54,226 nucleotides of DNA, from contig JAAYCM010000014.1 in assembly GCA_012729765.1 (NCBI GenBank), positions 1 to 54,226 of the forward strand, in the 5' to 3' direction. This DNA is from Chloroflexota bacterium (GTDB taxonomy: Bacteria; Chloroflexota; Anaerolineae; Aggregatilineales; Aggregatilineaceae). Shown here in pieces: positions 45,850-53,226 of this stretch. The notes below the pieces were generated by a model that saw nothing but the letters and a program-made list of their open reading frames with translations, was not told where the DNA came from and searched no databases. Each line of letters starts with the position of its first letter. Within the stretch, counting starts at the first letter, position 1. The position numbers and the translations under genes are program-made.

Positions 45850-45868
45850 CCCCATATGAAAGATGGGG
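45850..45868. promoter_or_regulatory. CCCCAT-N7-ATGGGG dyad
   Basis: A short inverted repeat between the divergent kinase gene and the small membrane protein gene. It partly overlaps a competing GGGG-TCAAG-CCCC hairpin (45865-45877). An operator role is a guess from position. Confidence 0.3.
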
Positions 45869-45954
45869 TCAAGCCCCGATTTGTTTCAAAGCCGGATCAG
45901 GTATGCTACAGATACCATAAAAGACTTCAACGAGCAGATACGGGGGCTACGAAC

Positions 45955-46116
45955 ATGGACGATTTGATGCTTACTCTCGGTGTGGTTGGGCTGTTTGCGG
46001 TGCGGATCGGCCTGCCGATGCTGGTCATGATTGGGATTGGAGTTGGGATCGATCGCTGGCAGACACGCCGCCACCGGCGGGCATTGAGCCAGCTTCATCC
46101 TGGCGGAGACGATTAA
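45955..46116 (+). CDS. Small membrane protein in cytochrome cluster, 53 aa
   Basis: A one-helix protein starting MDDLMLTLGVVGLF; residues about 6-32 are hydrophobic, and the tail is basic (DRWQTRRHRRALSQL). I chose this ATG because of the GGGGG site nine bases upstream; in-frame extension to 45826 adds 43 residues of no clear character. Small subunits of this type often stabilise respiratory membrane complexes. It is flanked by the kinase gene and the second nine-haem gene. Role unknown. Confidence 0.6.
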   Translation: MDDLMLTLGVVGLFAVRIGLPMLVMIGIGVGIDRWQTRRHRRALSQLHPGGDD

Positions 46117-46142
46117 CCCAATCGTGCAAGATATCAAATGTA

Positions 46143-46177
46143 AGGAGCCGGACGCCCGTGTGAGCAGCCCGGCTCCT
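46143..46177. terminator. Hairpin between convergent genes
   Basis: Perfect nine-base arms AGGAGCCGG / CCGGCTCCT with a 17-base loop, between the 53-residue protein gene and the second nine-haem gene. A loose T stretch follows on the minus strand. Confidence 0.5.
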
Positions 46178-46191
46178 GTGGTTGACAGGCG

Positions 46192-47976
46192 TTATTCCCC
46201 GGCGGCTTCGGTCGCCGCGCCGTTTGCATCACCCTCGGCTGCATCCTGAGCTTCGGCGGCCTGCTCGTCATCGGTCTGATCCAGACCCAGCTCGGCCTCG
46301 ACCGCATCCAGCAGCGCGTCGCTGTAGCGATAGTTGTGAATCCCCAGGCTGCCATCGCCTGCCACAAACTGCACGGCCAGGCGCACCCAGTCGGGATGAT
46401 CGGTGCGGATATTCCCCTGGATCGCATCGAGTCGGGCCTGCGTATTGGCCTGGATGTCGTCGATCAGGCGCTGCATGGTCGGCGCATCGACCGTGTCGCC
46501 GTGACAGCCGGAGCAGCTATCCTGAACCTGCTCCAGGTCCACTGCCGCGCCGGGCATGATCGGCTGGAAGCTGTGGCTGGCGCGCGTGCCAAACTCGACG
46601 ATCGGGACACGCGGCATATGGCAGGTGGAGCAGGTCGGCCCGCCGGGCACCACAAAGTGCGGTGAAGGCGCGGCGTTCACCTCGTCCACGATCGCGATCC
46701 CCTCGTACATCTCCTGTACCGGATGGTGTATCCAGGGCGTGACATCCGTGTCGTTGTGGCACTCGACACACAGCGCATAAGTCGGGTCGCCTTCGGCGGG
46801 CGCGGTCTGGCCTTCGGCCTGATCGTCCTCGTCCTCGGTCGCGTCTGCGGCATGAATCGTATGGCAGCTTACGCAGGTCACGCCGAAGCGAGCCGAGTTG
46901 ACCGTCACCGGCTGCGGGGCGGCGGACTCTTCGGTTTCGCCTTCGCCCTCGTCGGCTTCCTCAGCCGCTTCCGCTTCGGCAGCCTCAGTATCCGGCACCG
47001 TCTCGACCGACTGCGCCCAGGCATAATCGACGCTGTGGCAGACCAGGCAGGCATCCCGCGCCGCGCCGCTGTCGCGCAGCGAGTCCAGCGCGCCCGCGTG
47101 CCCGAAGTAGAGCCACTCGTTGAACTGCATGTACTTGCGCATACCGTGATTGGTCGGCCACCAATGGCTGGACTCATCGGGCGGAACCAGCGTGAATACG
47201 TCCTCGCTCAGCAGGTTCTCGCCGGGCCGGTAGCCGATCGGGTAGGGGTGGCCGTCGGGCGCGCTGCCCTGGCTGTGACACTGCCCGCAGATCTGCGCGT
47301 CCGGGCTGAGCACGATCGATTCCTGGACCGCGCGCAGCGCCTCGCCTTCGGGATTACGACTGCCGGCGTCACGCACGGCTTCAATATGGGCGCTGCCGGG
47401 TCCGTGACACGCCTCGCACTGGACGCCATCATCGATCCAGCGCTCGTCCTCGCCGCCCGCGCTCAGCCCGGTGACGTGGCAGCCGGCGCAGCTCTCGACA
47501 AAGTCATGACCGGCGGAAGGCCATGCTTCATCCTCGACGGGATAGCGGTGCCACGTCTGGCCGTCTACATCCCACACCACCGGCAGCACGAGCAACTGCG
47601 CGTCGCCCTCGTCTTCGCTGCCGGCTTCGACCACATACTGCTGCATGTACTGTCCCACGCCGACCACATAGGCGATATCGTCCACGGTGAACGGGCGAGC
47701 CTCGTCCTCACCGGGGAGCTGGATCACGCGCTCTTCCTGACCCTGCTCGAAGTCGGCCAAAATCGCATCCGGCTCGGCAGGACGCAGCGTGAGCGCGTGC
47801 GGCGACTCGAAGTGGGTCGGGCCAACGTCGCGGTGGCAGGCGAAGCACTGCCGCGCCCCGACATATTCGGGCGGCTGGGGCTGTCCGTCATCTTCCTGCG
47901 CGAGGGTGTAGCTCACGCTCGCCGCAATGACCACTACCCCGGCCATCATGAACAATAAGAAAAGTAATCGTCGCAT
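46192..47976 (-). CDS. Nine-haem secreted cytochrome c with acidic linkers
   Basis: A 594-residue protein with a signal peptide (LLFLLFMMAGVVVIAASVSY, likely cut near TLAQ) and nine CxxCH motifs: CFACH, CAGCH, CEACH, CGQCH, CLVCH, CVSCH, CVECH, CSTCH, CSGCH. CEACHGPGSAH and the CHMPR motif are shared with large multihaem families linked to octahaem reductases and outer conduits. Stretches rich in Glu, Ala and Asp lie between haems 5 and 6, between 6 and 7, and at the C-terminus, so the haem groups are joined by flexible, charged linkers. An AAAAGG site precedes the ATG. No catalytic Lys or special haem motif (CxxCK) is seen. Confidence 0.92.
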   Translation of the reverse strand: MRRLLFLLFMMAGVVVIAASVSYTLAQEDDGQPQPPEYVGARQCFACHRDVGPTHFESPHALTLRPAEPDAILADFEQGQEERVIQLPGEDEARPFTVDDIAYVVGVGQYMQQYVVEAGSEDEGDAQLLVLPVVWDVDGQTWHRYPVEDEAWPSAGHDFVESCAGCHVTGLSAGGEDERWIDDGVQCEACHGPGSAHIEAVRDAGSRNPEGEALRAVQESIVLSPDAQICGQCHSQGSAPDGHPYPIGYRPGENLLSEDVFTLVPPDESSHWWPTNHGMRKYMQFNEWLYFGHAGALDSLRDSGAARDACLVCHSVDYAWAQSVETVPDTEAAEAEAAEEADEGEGETEESAAPQPVTVNSARFGVTCVSCHTIHAADATEDEDDQAEGQTAPAEGDPTYALCVECHNDTDVTPWIHHPVQEMYEGIAIVDEVNAAPSPHFVVPGGPTCSTCHMPRVPIVEFGTRASHSFQPIMPGAAVDLEQVQDSCSGCHGDTVDAPTMQRLIDDIQANTQARLDAIQGNIRTDHPDWVRLAVQFVAGDGSLGIHNYRYSDALLDAVEAELGLDQTDDEQAAEAQDAAEGDANGAATEAAGE

Positions 47977-48105
47977 AGCTTCTGCCTTTTCGCAGGGCCA
48001 CACCACCAACATCCCGCGCTGAAAGCTCGGACGCCAGGACGCGCGTGCTTGCCCGATCGCGCGATGTTCTTCTGTGTGGCAGCCGATCCAAAAGGTCGCA
48101 CAATG

Positions 48106-48125
48106 TCAACAGTTGTTGATATAAT
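48106..48125 (+). promoter_or_regulatory. -10 box with adjacent dyad before the one-haem gene
   Basis: A perfect TATAAT (48120-48125) is preceded immediately by the dyad TCAACA-GT-TGTTGA (48106-48119), which fills part of the -35/-10 spacer. No good -35 box is seen, which fits an activator- or repressor-controlled promoter. Confidence 0.45.
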
Positions 48126-48167
48126 GATAGATGATAAGGCATCTGAAGGGAAATCCGCGACAGGATT

Positions 48168-49025
48168 ATGCCACGACAAAGCTACCAGTGGGCGCTGCTG
48201 ATAGGTGTCTTGCTGCTGGCGGCGGGTGTGTTCTTTGCGCACGCCGACACGGATAAGCACGCGGCTGCCTACCGGAGCCTGGCGGTGGCGCAGGCCGTCG
48301 CGGACCTCGAACGGTGTATGACCTGCCACGATGCACCGGCCCCCAGGCTGGCGGCAGAGGGCGCGCTCAGCACCATCCAGCTTGTCGATTACTCCCCTGC
48401 ACGCACCATCGAGCTTCATGCATCCCCGGCTTCACCCACCTTTGAAGCGTTGGCCGCGCAGCGTGACGCCCTGCTGCTCGATCTTGGCCGCCGGATTCTG
48501 GCCGTTGAGCCGGAAGACGGCGAGCATACCGCAGCCTACGCAGCCGTTGTAGACGACTTTCTGGGCGCCTACGACACGCGCGATACCTCTGCGCCGGACG
48601 ACGCCACCCTTCTGACCACCCTTCGGACGCTGGCCGGGCTTGAGCAGCGTTTACGCACGCTGGAGCACCAGGCCTCGCCTTATCGACTGGAGCGGGCTGC
48701 TCCCCCAGAGCCGCAGCGTGACCAGGCTGCGTCACCGCCTGTGCCTGTTCCAGCCCCAGCAGCCATCTCCCATCCGGACGCTATCCAACCGCAGATCGCG
48801 GATCAACACGCCTGGCACAGCACCGAGCACGGCCTGTGTGTCGTGCCCTGTGTGACGTATGCCGTGCACCGGCGCGGTCCGCCGGCTGGCGTGGGGATGG
48901 AGTCCGTTTCGCATGGGAGATTGCCGTTGTTTGACGCGCAGTCTCCTTTTTTTGCTCTGGGCGCCCCAGGCCCACTTGTGAAGACTTCTTTGGAAAGGAG
49001 CGCAGTATGTTACGAAAAGCTCTGA
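48168..49025 (+). CDS. One-haem c-type cytochrome-like protein, 3' end doubtful
   Basis: A 285-residue open frame with an N-terminal signal or anchor (WALLIGVLLLAAGVFFAHA) and one haem site, CMTCH, near residue 50. The middle is helical and acidic with no known domain; residues 185-205 are Pro/Ala-rich. The last 60 residues look unlike coding sequence, and an intrinsic terminator lies inside them. A one-base frame change near 48830 would give ...ACVSCPV and a stop at 48855, before the terminator, with a CxxC remnant of a second haem site. So a frameshift, a sequencing error or a decayed end is likely. It is followed by the eight-haem gene. Confidence 0.65.
   Translation: MPRQSYQWALLIGVLLLAAGVFFAHADTDKHAAAYRSLAVAQAVADLERCMTCHDAPAPRLAAEGALSTIQLVDYSPARTIELHASPASPTFEALAAQRDALLLDLGRRILAVEPEDGEHTAAYAAVVDDFLGAYDTRDTSAPDDATLLTTLRTLAGLEQRLRTLEHQASPYRLERAAPPEPQRDQAASPPVPVPAPAAISHPDAIQPQIADQHAWHSTEHGLCVVPCVTYAVHRRGPPAGVGMESVSHGRLPLFDAQSPFFALGAPGPLVKTSLERSAVCYEKL
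48916..48953 (+). terminator. Intrinsic terminator inside the annotated 3' end of the one-haem gene
   Basis: GGAGATTGC / GCAGTCTCC stem (one G-U pair), 13-base loop, then seven T. Its place within an open frame suggests the true coding end lies upstream, or that it attenuates the eight-haem gene that follows. Confidence 0.65.
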
Positions 49026-50893
49026 TCGTAATAGGCGTCCTGCTGCTGTCACTGGCCGTTGGCGTATGGGGAGTCAGCGGGCAGGACGGTGAGCAAGGCC
49101 CGATCACGACCTCGGCGGCTGAGGTCGTCGGCGTTGGCTCGTATGTGGCGGGCGAAGCGTATGCCGTCGCCGCCGGCGAAGACCCCGCCGCCGAGCCGCT
49201 GCAGGCGATCATCTTGCCCTACGGCATCTATCCCGCCATGCATGTCAATGTAATCGAGGACTTCCAGCAGCCGGAGCCGGCGGTGGAAGGCTTCACGTTT
49301 GAGTGGAGCCTGACCGGGCCGGAAGGCTCAGCCGCCAGCCTGGTGCAGGATGGCCCCGTCGCGATCTTCCAGGCCGATGTCGAGGGCCAGTATGAGCTGA
49401 CCCTGACGGCTAGTGACGACGCGGGCAACAGCGGCTCGACCACCTGGCTGGTCTTTGCCACAACCTATGTCGGCGTGGGGACGGTCGGCGAGATGGAGCC
49501 GGAGTTCACGCAGTGCGGCTTCTGCCACGAAGATCAATCTATCGCCTGGCACGAGACGGCCCATGCCACCGCGTTCATCCGCGCGATCGATGGCCTGATG
49601 GAAGACGTCACGATCGATGAAAGCTGGCTGGCCTACATCACCACCGGCTACGATGCACGGCCCGAAGCCGAGAACAACGGCTTCGATGACCGGGCGCGCG
49701 CGGCGGGCTTCACCTTCCCTGAGTCGCTCGAAGTCGGCAACTGGGACGCTATGGCCGCCGAGTTCCCCGAAGTCGCGGCGCTGGCGAATATCCAGTGTGA
49801 GGCGTGTCACGGCCCTGGCAGCATGCATGTGAACGCGACCGGCACCGAAGATCACCCCATGATCTCATTGGGGCTGTCCGCCGGAACCTGTGCGCAGTGC
49901 CACGCTGCCGAGCAGTTCCCGCCGATCCCGCAGCAGTGGGAGCTGAGCGCGCACGCCGACAAGAACGCCGAGGCGTTCTGGTATCCGATCGGTGAGAACC
50001 GCGCCGCGTGCGTGGCCTGCCACAGCGGCGTCGGCTATATCGACGCGGTAAGCGGCGTATCGATGGAAGAGCGCCGCACGGATTACCAGATCATCACCTG
50101 CGCGGTCTGCCATGATCCGCACGACGCCGAGAATCCCGAACAGCTCCGTGTGTTCGACTCGGTCGTCCTGCCGGATGGCACGGACGTAACCGGCGCGGGC
50201 GCGGCGGCAACGTGTATGACCTGCCACAACGCCCGGACCGATCCGGTCGCGTCGGTGGAAGGCGAGAACCTCAGCCTGCCGCACTACTCGACCGCCGCCG
50301 AGCTGATGAATGGCGTAGGCGGCTATACCTGGGGTGAGGACCTGCCCAGCAGCCTGCACGGGCGGATCGTCGAAAATACGTGCATCGGCTGCCACATGGC
50401 GACCTTCGAGGAGCTGCCCGGATCTGAGGGCGCTGAAGGTGGCGAGGGTGAAAGTGAAGGCGAGGCCATGATGGGTGATTTCAGCACCGTTGGCGGCCAC
50501 ACCTTCGCGATGGTCAGCCCGGTGGACGGCAGCGAGAATGTTGCGGTCTGCCAGGACTGCCACGATGACGTTGAGAGCTTCGCCTTCGAGGCTCAGGGCG
50601 ACTACGATGGCGACGGCGCGGTTGAAACCAACCAGGACGAAGTCGCCGGCCTGCTCGAACTGCTCCAGACGGCGCTCACCGACAACGGCGTCGAGGTGCT
50701 GGACCATCATCCGTACATGGCGATGCCCGAGGACGCGAACACCGATCTCAAGGGCGCGGCCTACAACTTCAAGTTCGCGCGCGACGACGCAGCCGCATCA
50801 CACAACCTGCAGTACACCGTCGCGCTGCTCCAGCTCAGTTATGAGAAGGTGACCGGCGAGGTGGTTCCGAACGCGGAGCTGCTGACACCGTAA
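49007..50893 (+). CDS. Eight-haem secreted cytochrome c with PKD-like domain
   Basis: A 628-residue protein. After a signal peptide (ALIVIGVLLLSLAVGVWGVS) there is a beta-rich PKD/Ig-like region at about 75-155 (FTFEWSLTGPEGSAAS ... GQYELTLTASDDAGNS). Eight haem motifs follow: CGFCH, CEACH, CAQCH, CVACH, CAVCH, CMTCH, CIGCH, CQDCH. A Gly/Glu-rich stretch lies between haems 7 and 8, and near the C-terminus is a calcium-loop-like DYDGDGAVETNQDE. AAAGGAG six bases before the ATG predicts strong translation. CEACHGPGSMH is shared with the nine-haem protein upstream. It may be a surface electron conduit or reductase; no active-site signature decides this. Confidence 0.92.
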   Translation: MLRKALIVIGVLLLSLAVGVWGVSGQDGEQGPITTSAAEVVGVGSYVAGEAYAVAAGEDPAAEPLQAIILPYGIYPAMHVNVIEDFQQPEPAVEGFTFEWSLTGPEGSAASLVQDGPVAIFQADVEGQYELTLTASDDAGNSGSTTWLVFATTYVGVGTVGEMEPEFTQCGFCHEDQSIAWHETAHATAFIRAIDGLMEDVTIDESWLAYITTGYDARPEAENNGFDDRARAAGFTFPESLEVGNWDAMAAEFPEVAALANIQCEACHGPGSMHVNATGTEDHPMISLGLSAGTCAQCHAAEQFPPIPQQWELSAHADKNAEAFWYPIGENRAACVACHSGVGYIDAVSGVSMEERRTDYQIITCAVCHDPHDAENPEQLRVFDSVVLPDGTDVTGAGAAATCMTCHNARTDPVASVEGENLSLPHYSTAAELMNGVGGYTWGEDLPSSLHGRIVENTCIGCHMATFEELPGSEGAEGGEGESEGEAMMGDFSTVGGHTFAMVSPVDGSENVAVCQDCHDDVESFAFEAQGDYDGDGAVETNQDEVAGLLELLQTALTDNGVEVLDHHPYMAMPEDANTDLKGAAYNFKFARDDAAASHNLQYTVALLQLSYEKVTGEVVPNAELLTP

Positions 50894-50921
50894 CCCGCCG
50901 GCAGTACCTCTTATAAACACA

Positions 50922-50958
50922 AACACGCCCGTCAGGTCATGCGCCCGGCGGGCGTGTT
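50922..50958. terminator. Bidirectional terminator
   Basis: Perfect ten-base arms AACACGCCCG / CGGGCGTGTT with a 17-base loop between the convergent eight-haem gene and the permease gene. Confidence 0.7.
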
Positions 50959-50989
50959 CAATTACCAGCCGTTTCCGGTCTTGGAAACT

Positions 50990-52297
50990 TTAGAATGCCT
51001 CGACCGCCAGCCCAAACAGGTACCCGGCCAGCGTGCTGAACACGGCCACCAGCCCGACATACGCGGCGGTCTTCTGGCGTCCCAGCAGCTTACCCGTCAC
51101 CAGGATGCTTTGCAGACTCAATTCGGGATCAGCCAGCAGATAGGCCAGCAGTGGGCCGCGATGCATCCCCAGGTCCAGGAACATGCCCGCAATCGGGACT
51201 TCGACCAGTGTCGGGAAGTACATGAATATGCCAAAGATCACGCCGATCGCATTGGCCCAGAGCGTGTTCTGCCCGGCCAGCGAGCGCACCCAGTCTTCCG
51301 GCGTGATCGTGCGCGCCATCCCGGCCACGAATACCCCGACGATCAGCAGCGGGAAGATCTGCCGGACAAAGCGCCATGTCTCCCACAGCCAGTGCGCCAG
51401 TTCATCACGATCAAGTCCGCGCGCCGCCACCACACCGATCGCGCCCAGCAGGATCACTTCGGCGAAGAAGCGCCCGGTGAAATGCACGATCACACTGCCG
51501 GACTCCGTGACCGGCGCGGCCAGCAGCAGCGTGATCGCCACCAGTCCGAGCGCGGCCCAGGTCCAGCGGTTGAACCCGCCGAGGACATTGTTCATCCCCT
51601 TCCAGGCAACCGGTGCGATCAGCAGCAGCAGAATAATCAGGGCCGCACCTTGCAGTGTCAGGTTGAGCGCGTCGAGGCCATCGGCCAGCCCGCCCGGCAG
51701 ATCGAGCGGAATATTGAGTGTGATCAGCGTGTTGGTAAACAGCCCGATTTGGAGCGTGCCCGCAATCAGCACCGCGACCAGCAGCCCCAAAATCGCCCAC
51801 AGCGCCGGGCGCACCTGGGCCGTTTGATTGAACATGGCCGCTTTGGCCGGATCGGCAGCCGGCTGCTTGAAGACAGCCGCCATGATCAGGCCGATCGTGA
51901 TGCCGAACGTGATCGCCAGCACGACCCGCGCGATGGCGATATCCATCCCGATCGTTGCCCCGGTGTAGCTGATCGCCAGGATGTTGATCGCCGGGCCGAC
52001 GAACAGGAACGTGATCGCCGGGCCGAGGCCCGCGCCGCGCTTCCAGATTCCGGCGAACAGCGGCAGGATCGTACATGAGCACACGGCCAGCACCAAGCCG
52101 CCGATCGCCGCTGCCGAATAGCTGATATATTTTGGCGTTTTGGGGCCGAGATAGCGCGTGATGGCGGCCTGCGGCATCAGCCCGCTCAGGTAGCCTGCGA
52201 TGAAGAAGGCCGGGACCAGGCACAGCAGCACGTGCGCCGCCAGATAGTCCAGCAGACTGAGCCAGCCGGCCTCGACCAGTTCGAATAGGAAATGCAT
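50990..52297 (-). CDS. DUF318/UPF0718 permease (ArsP-like)
   Basis: A 435-residue permease with about ten membrane helices in two related halves. The conserved motif VCSCTILPLFAGIWKRGAGL with paired Cys, then GPAITFLFVGPAINILAISY, is the hallmark of the family; the second half has IFMYFPTLVEVPIAGMFLDL. ArsP members export trivalent organoarsenicals; others act on unknown anionic or metal solutes. An ArsR regulator and a small thioredoxin-like gene lie upstream on the same strand, and an ArsR-type dyad sits about 20 bases before this start. The substrate is not proved. Confidence 0.9.
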   Translation of the reverse strand: MHFLFELVEAGWLSLLDYLAAHVLLCLVPAFFIAGYLSGLMPQAAITRYLGPKTPKYISYSAAAIGGLVLAVCSCTILPLFAGIWKRGAGLGPAITFLFVGPAINILAISYTGATIGMDIAIARVVLAITFGITIGLIMAAVFKQPAADPAKAAMFNQTAQVRPALWAILGLLVAVLIAGTLQIGLFTNTLITLNIPLDLPGGLADGLDALNLTLQGAALIILLLLIAPVAWKGMNNVLGGFNRWTWAALGLVAITLLLAAPVTESGSVIVHFTGRFFAEVILLGAIGVVAARGLDRDELAHWLWETWRFVRQIFPLLIVGVFVAGMARTITPEDWVRSLAGQNTLWANAIGVIFGIFMYFPTLVEVPIAGMFLDLGMHRGPLLAYLLADPELSLQSILVTGKLLGRQKTAAYVGLVAVFSTLAGYLFGLAVEAF

Positions 52298-52316
52298 CGC
52301 AGCCTGCGCTTTCTAC

Positions 52317-52332
52317 ATTCAAAAATTTGAAT
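52317..52332. promoter_or_regulatory. ArsR-type operator of the permease gene
   Basis: ATTCAA-AAAT-TTGAAT, the same arms and spacing as the site before the arsR-like gene. Confidence 0.65.
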
Positions 52333-52344
52333 GAACGTCGCGCT

Positions 52345-52394
52345 AAAAACCGCCTCACCCTGTATCCCGATCAGGATCACGCGGGAGTGAGGCG
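52345..52394 (-). terminator. Terminator of the thioredoxin-like gene
   Basis: Minus strand: arms CGCCTCAC / GTGAGGCG with a 28-base loop, then G and five T. It separates the arsR/thioredoxin unit from the permease, which has its own operator. Confidence 0.6.
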
Positions 52395-52405
52395 CGGCGT
52401 CGTGG

Positions 52406-52660
52406 TTAGTTGGCCGCCAGTGCGTCCGCCAGCCACGACACGATCTCTTCGGATCGCGGCACGCGGCCCTCGCAAACGACCTTTTCGTTGATCACCAGAC
52501 CCGGCGTGCGCAGGATGTACTCGCTGATGTCGGCGGGGCCGGTAACCTTCACAATCTCGTACCCACCTTCCGGCTGGAGCATCCCCAGCGCCTGGCGGGT
52601 GTGCTCTTCGACTTTGTGGCAGTTGGGGCAGCCCGGCCCCAGAACTTTAATGACCAGCAT
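52406..52660 (-). CDS. Small thioredoxin-like protein (Thioredoxin_3)
   Basis: An 84-residue thioredoxin fold with the redox pair in LGPGCPNCHKVEEHTRQAL and the cis-Pro loop RTPGLVINEKVV. These minimal thioredoxins are often found beside ArsR and DUF318 permease genes. It probably reduces or carries a thiol-bound metalloid or disulfide for the permease; this is inferred from context. The start overlaps the end of the regulator gene by 14 bases, and an intrinsic terminator follows. Confidence 0.93.
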   Translation of the reverse strand: MLVIKVLGPGCPNCHKVEEHTRQALGMLQPEGGYEIVKVTGPADISEYILRTPGLVINEKVVCEGRVPRSEEIVSWLADALAAN

Positions 52661-53036
52661 GTGATTCGTGCTCCTCTTGTGGTTCGGCGATCTGAATCAG
52701 GCGTGTGGATGATGTCGAGCAGTGCGGACAGGGGCAGTGGTCCAGTGGCTCAGCGGCTTCAACATCGACCGGCCCCAGGACCTGATCGAGCAGGGCCGGG
52801 ATATGATCGTCCACGATCCGGTAGAACACCTGCAGCCCATCCTTGCGTGCTTCGACCAATCCGGCCTCGCGCAGCGCCATAAGCTGCTGTGAGATGTACG
52901 ACTGCCGTTTGCCGAGTGCCGCTTCCATATGGCAGACACACACCTCACCCCCGCGCAGCATATCGAGAATCTGCAAACGGACCGGGTGAGACAGCGCCTT
53001 GAAGCGTCCGGCTGCCCTGTCATAGCGTGACATCAT
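52647..53036 (-). CDS. ArsR/SmtB-family repressor
   Basis: A 129-residue winged-helix repressor. The helix-turn-helix is HMEAALGKRQSYISQQLMAL, and VCVC just before it matches the alpha-3 metal site (ELCVC in ArsR) that binds As(III)/Sb(III) through cysteines. A Cys/His-rich C-terminus (DHCPCPHC, then HESHAGH) adds further possible ligands. Two start codons in tandem (MMSRYDR) are possible. It controls its own promoter through the dyad just upstream, and probably the permease through the second dyad. Confidence 0.95.
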   Translation of the reverse strand: MMSRYDRAAGRFKALSHPVRLQILDMLRGGEVCVCHMEAALGKRQSYISQQLMALREAGLVEARKDGLQVFYRIVDDHIPALLDQVLGPVDVEAAEPLDHCPCPHCSTSSTRLIQIAEPQEEHESHAGH

Positions 53037-53049
53037 GATGCGCCCTCAT

Positions 53050-53073
53050 ATTCAAAGAATTGAATGTAGTATA
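53050..53073 (-). promoter_or_regulatory. Promoter -10 and operator of the arsR-like gene
   Basis: Minus strand: -10 box TATACT (53068-53073), followed at once by ATTCAA-TTCT-TTGAAT (53050-53065), which covers the likely transcription start. The -35 region is weak. Confidence 0.6.
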
Positions 53074-53157
53074 TGGCACGGGCTGTTCCTCTTCCAGGGC
53101 AGGCTGTCATACAAATCGGGTGATATTGCGCACGCCTTCCCACGCCCGCAGCGTGTA

Positions 53158-53186
53158 TTGAAAATCATCCCGGCTGCCTGTATGAT
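53158..53186 (+). promoter_or_regulatory. Promoter of the HAD phosphatase gene
   Basis: TTGAAA, 17-base spacer, TATGAT, about 40 bases before the start codon. Confidence 0.6.
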
Positions 53187-53226
53187 CGTCGGGTTTTATC
53201 CGGCTGGCAGAAATTGAGGCAGAGGC

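Noticed and set aside
46723..47958. 411-codon open frame antisense to the nine-haem gene
   Set aside because: A mirror frame of GC-rich coding sequence; the other strand has nine CxxCH motifs and a signal peptide.
48080..48112. TTGACA on the minus strand before the nine-haem gene
   Set aside because: No -10-like hexamer at 16-18 bases; the match arises from the dyad on the other strand.
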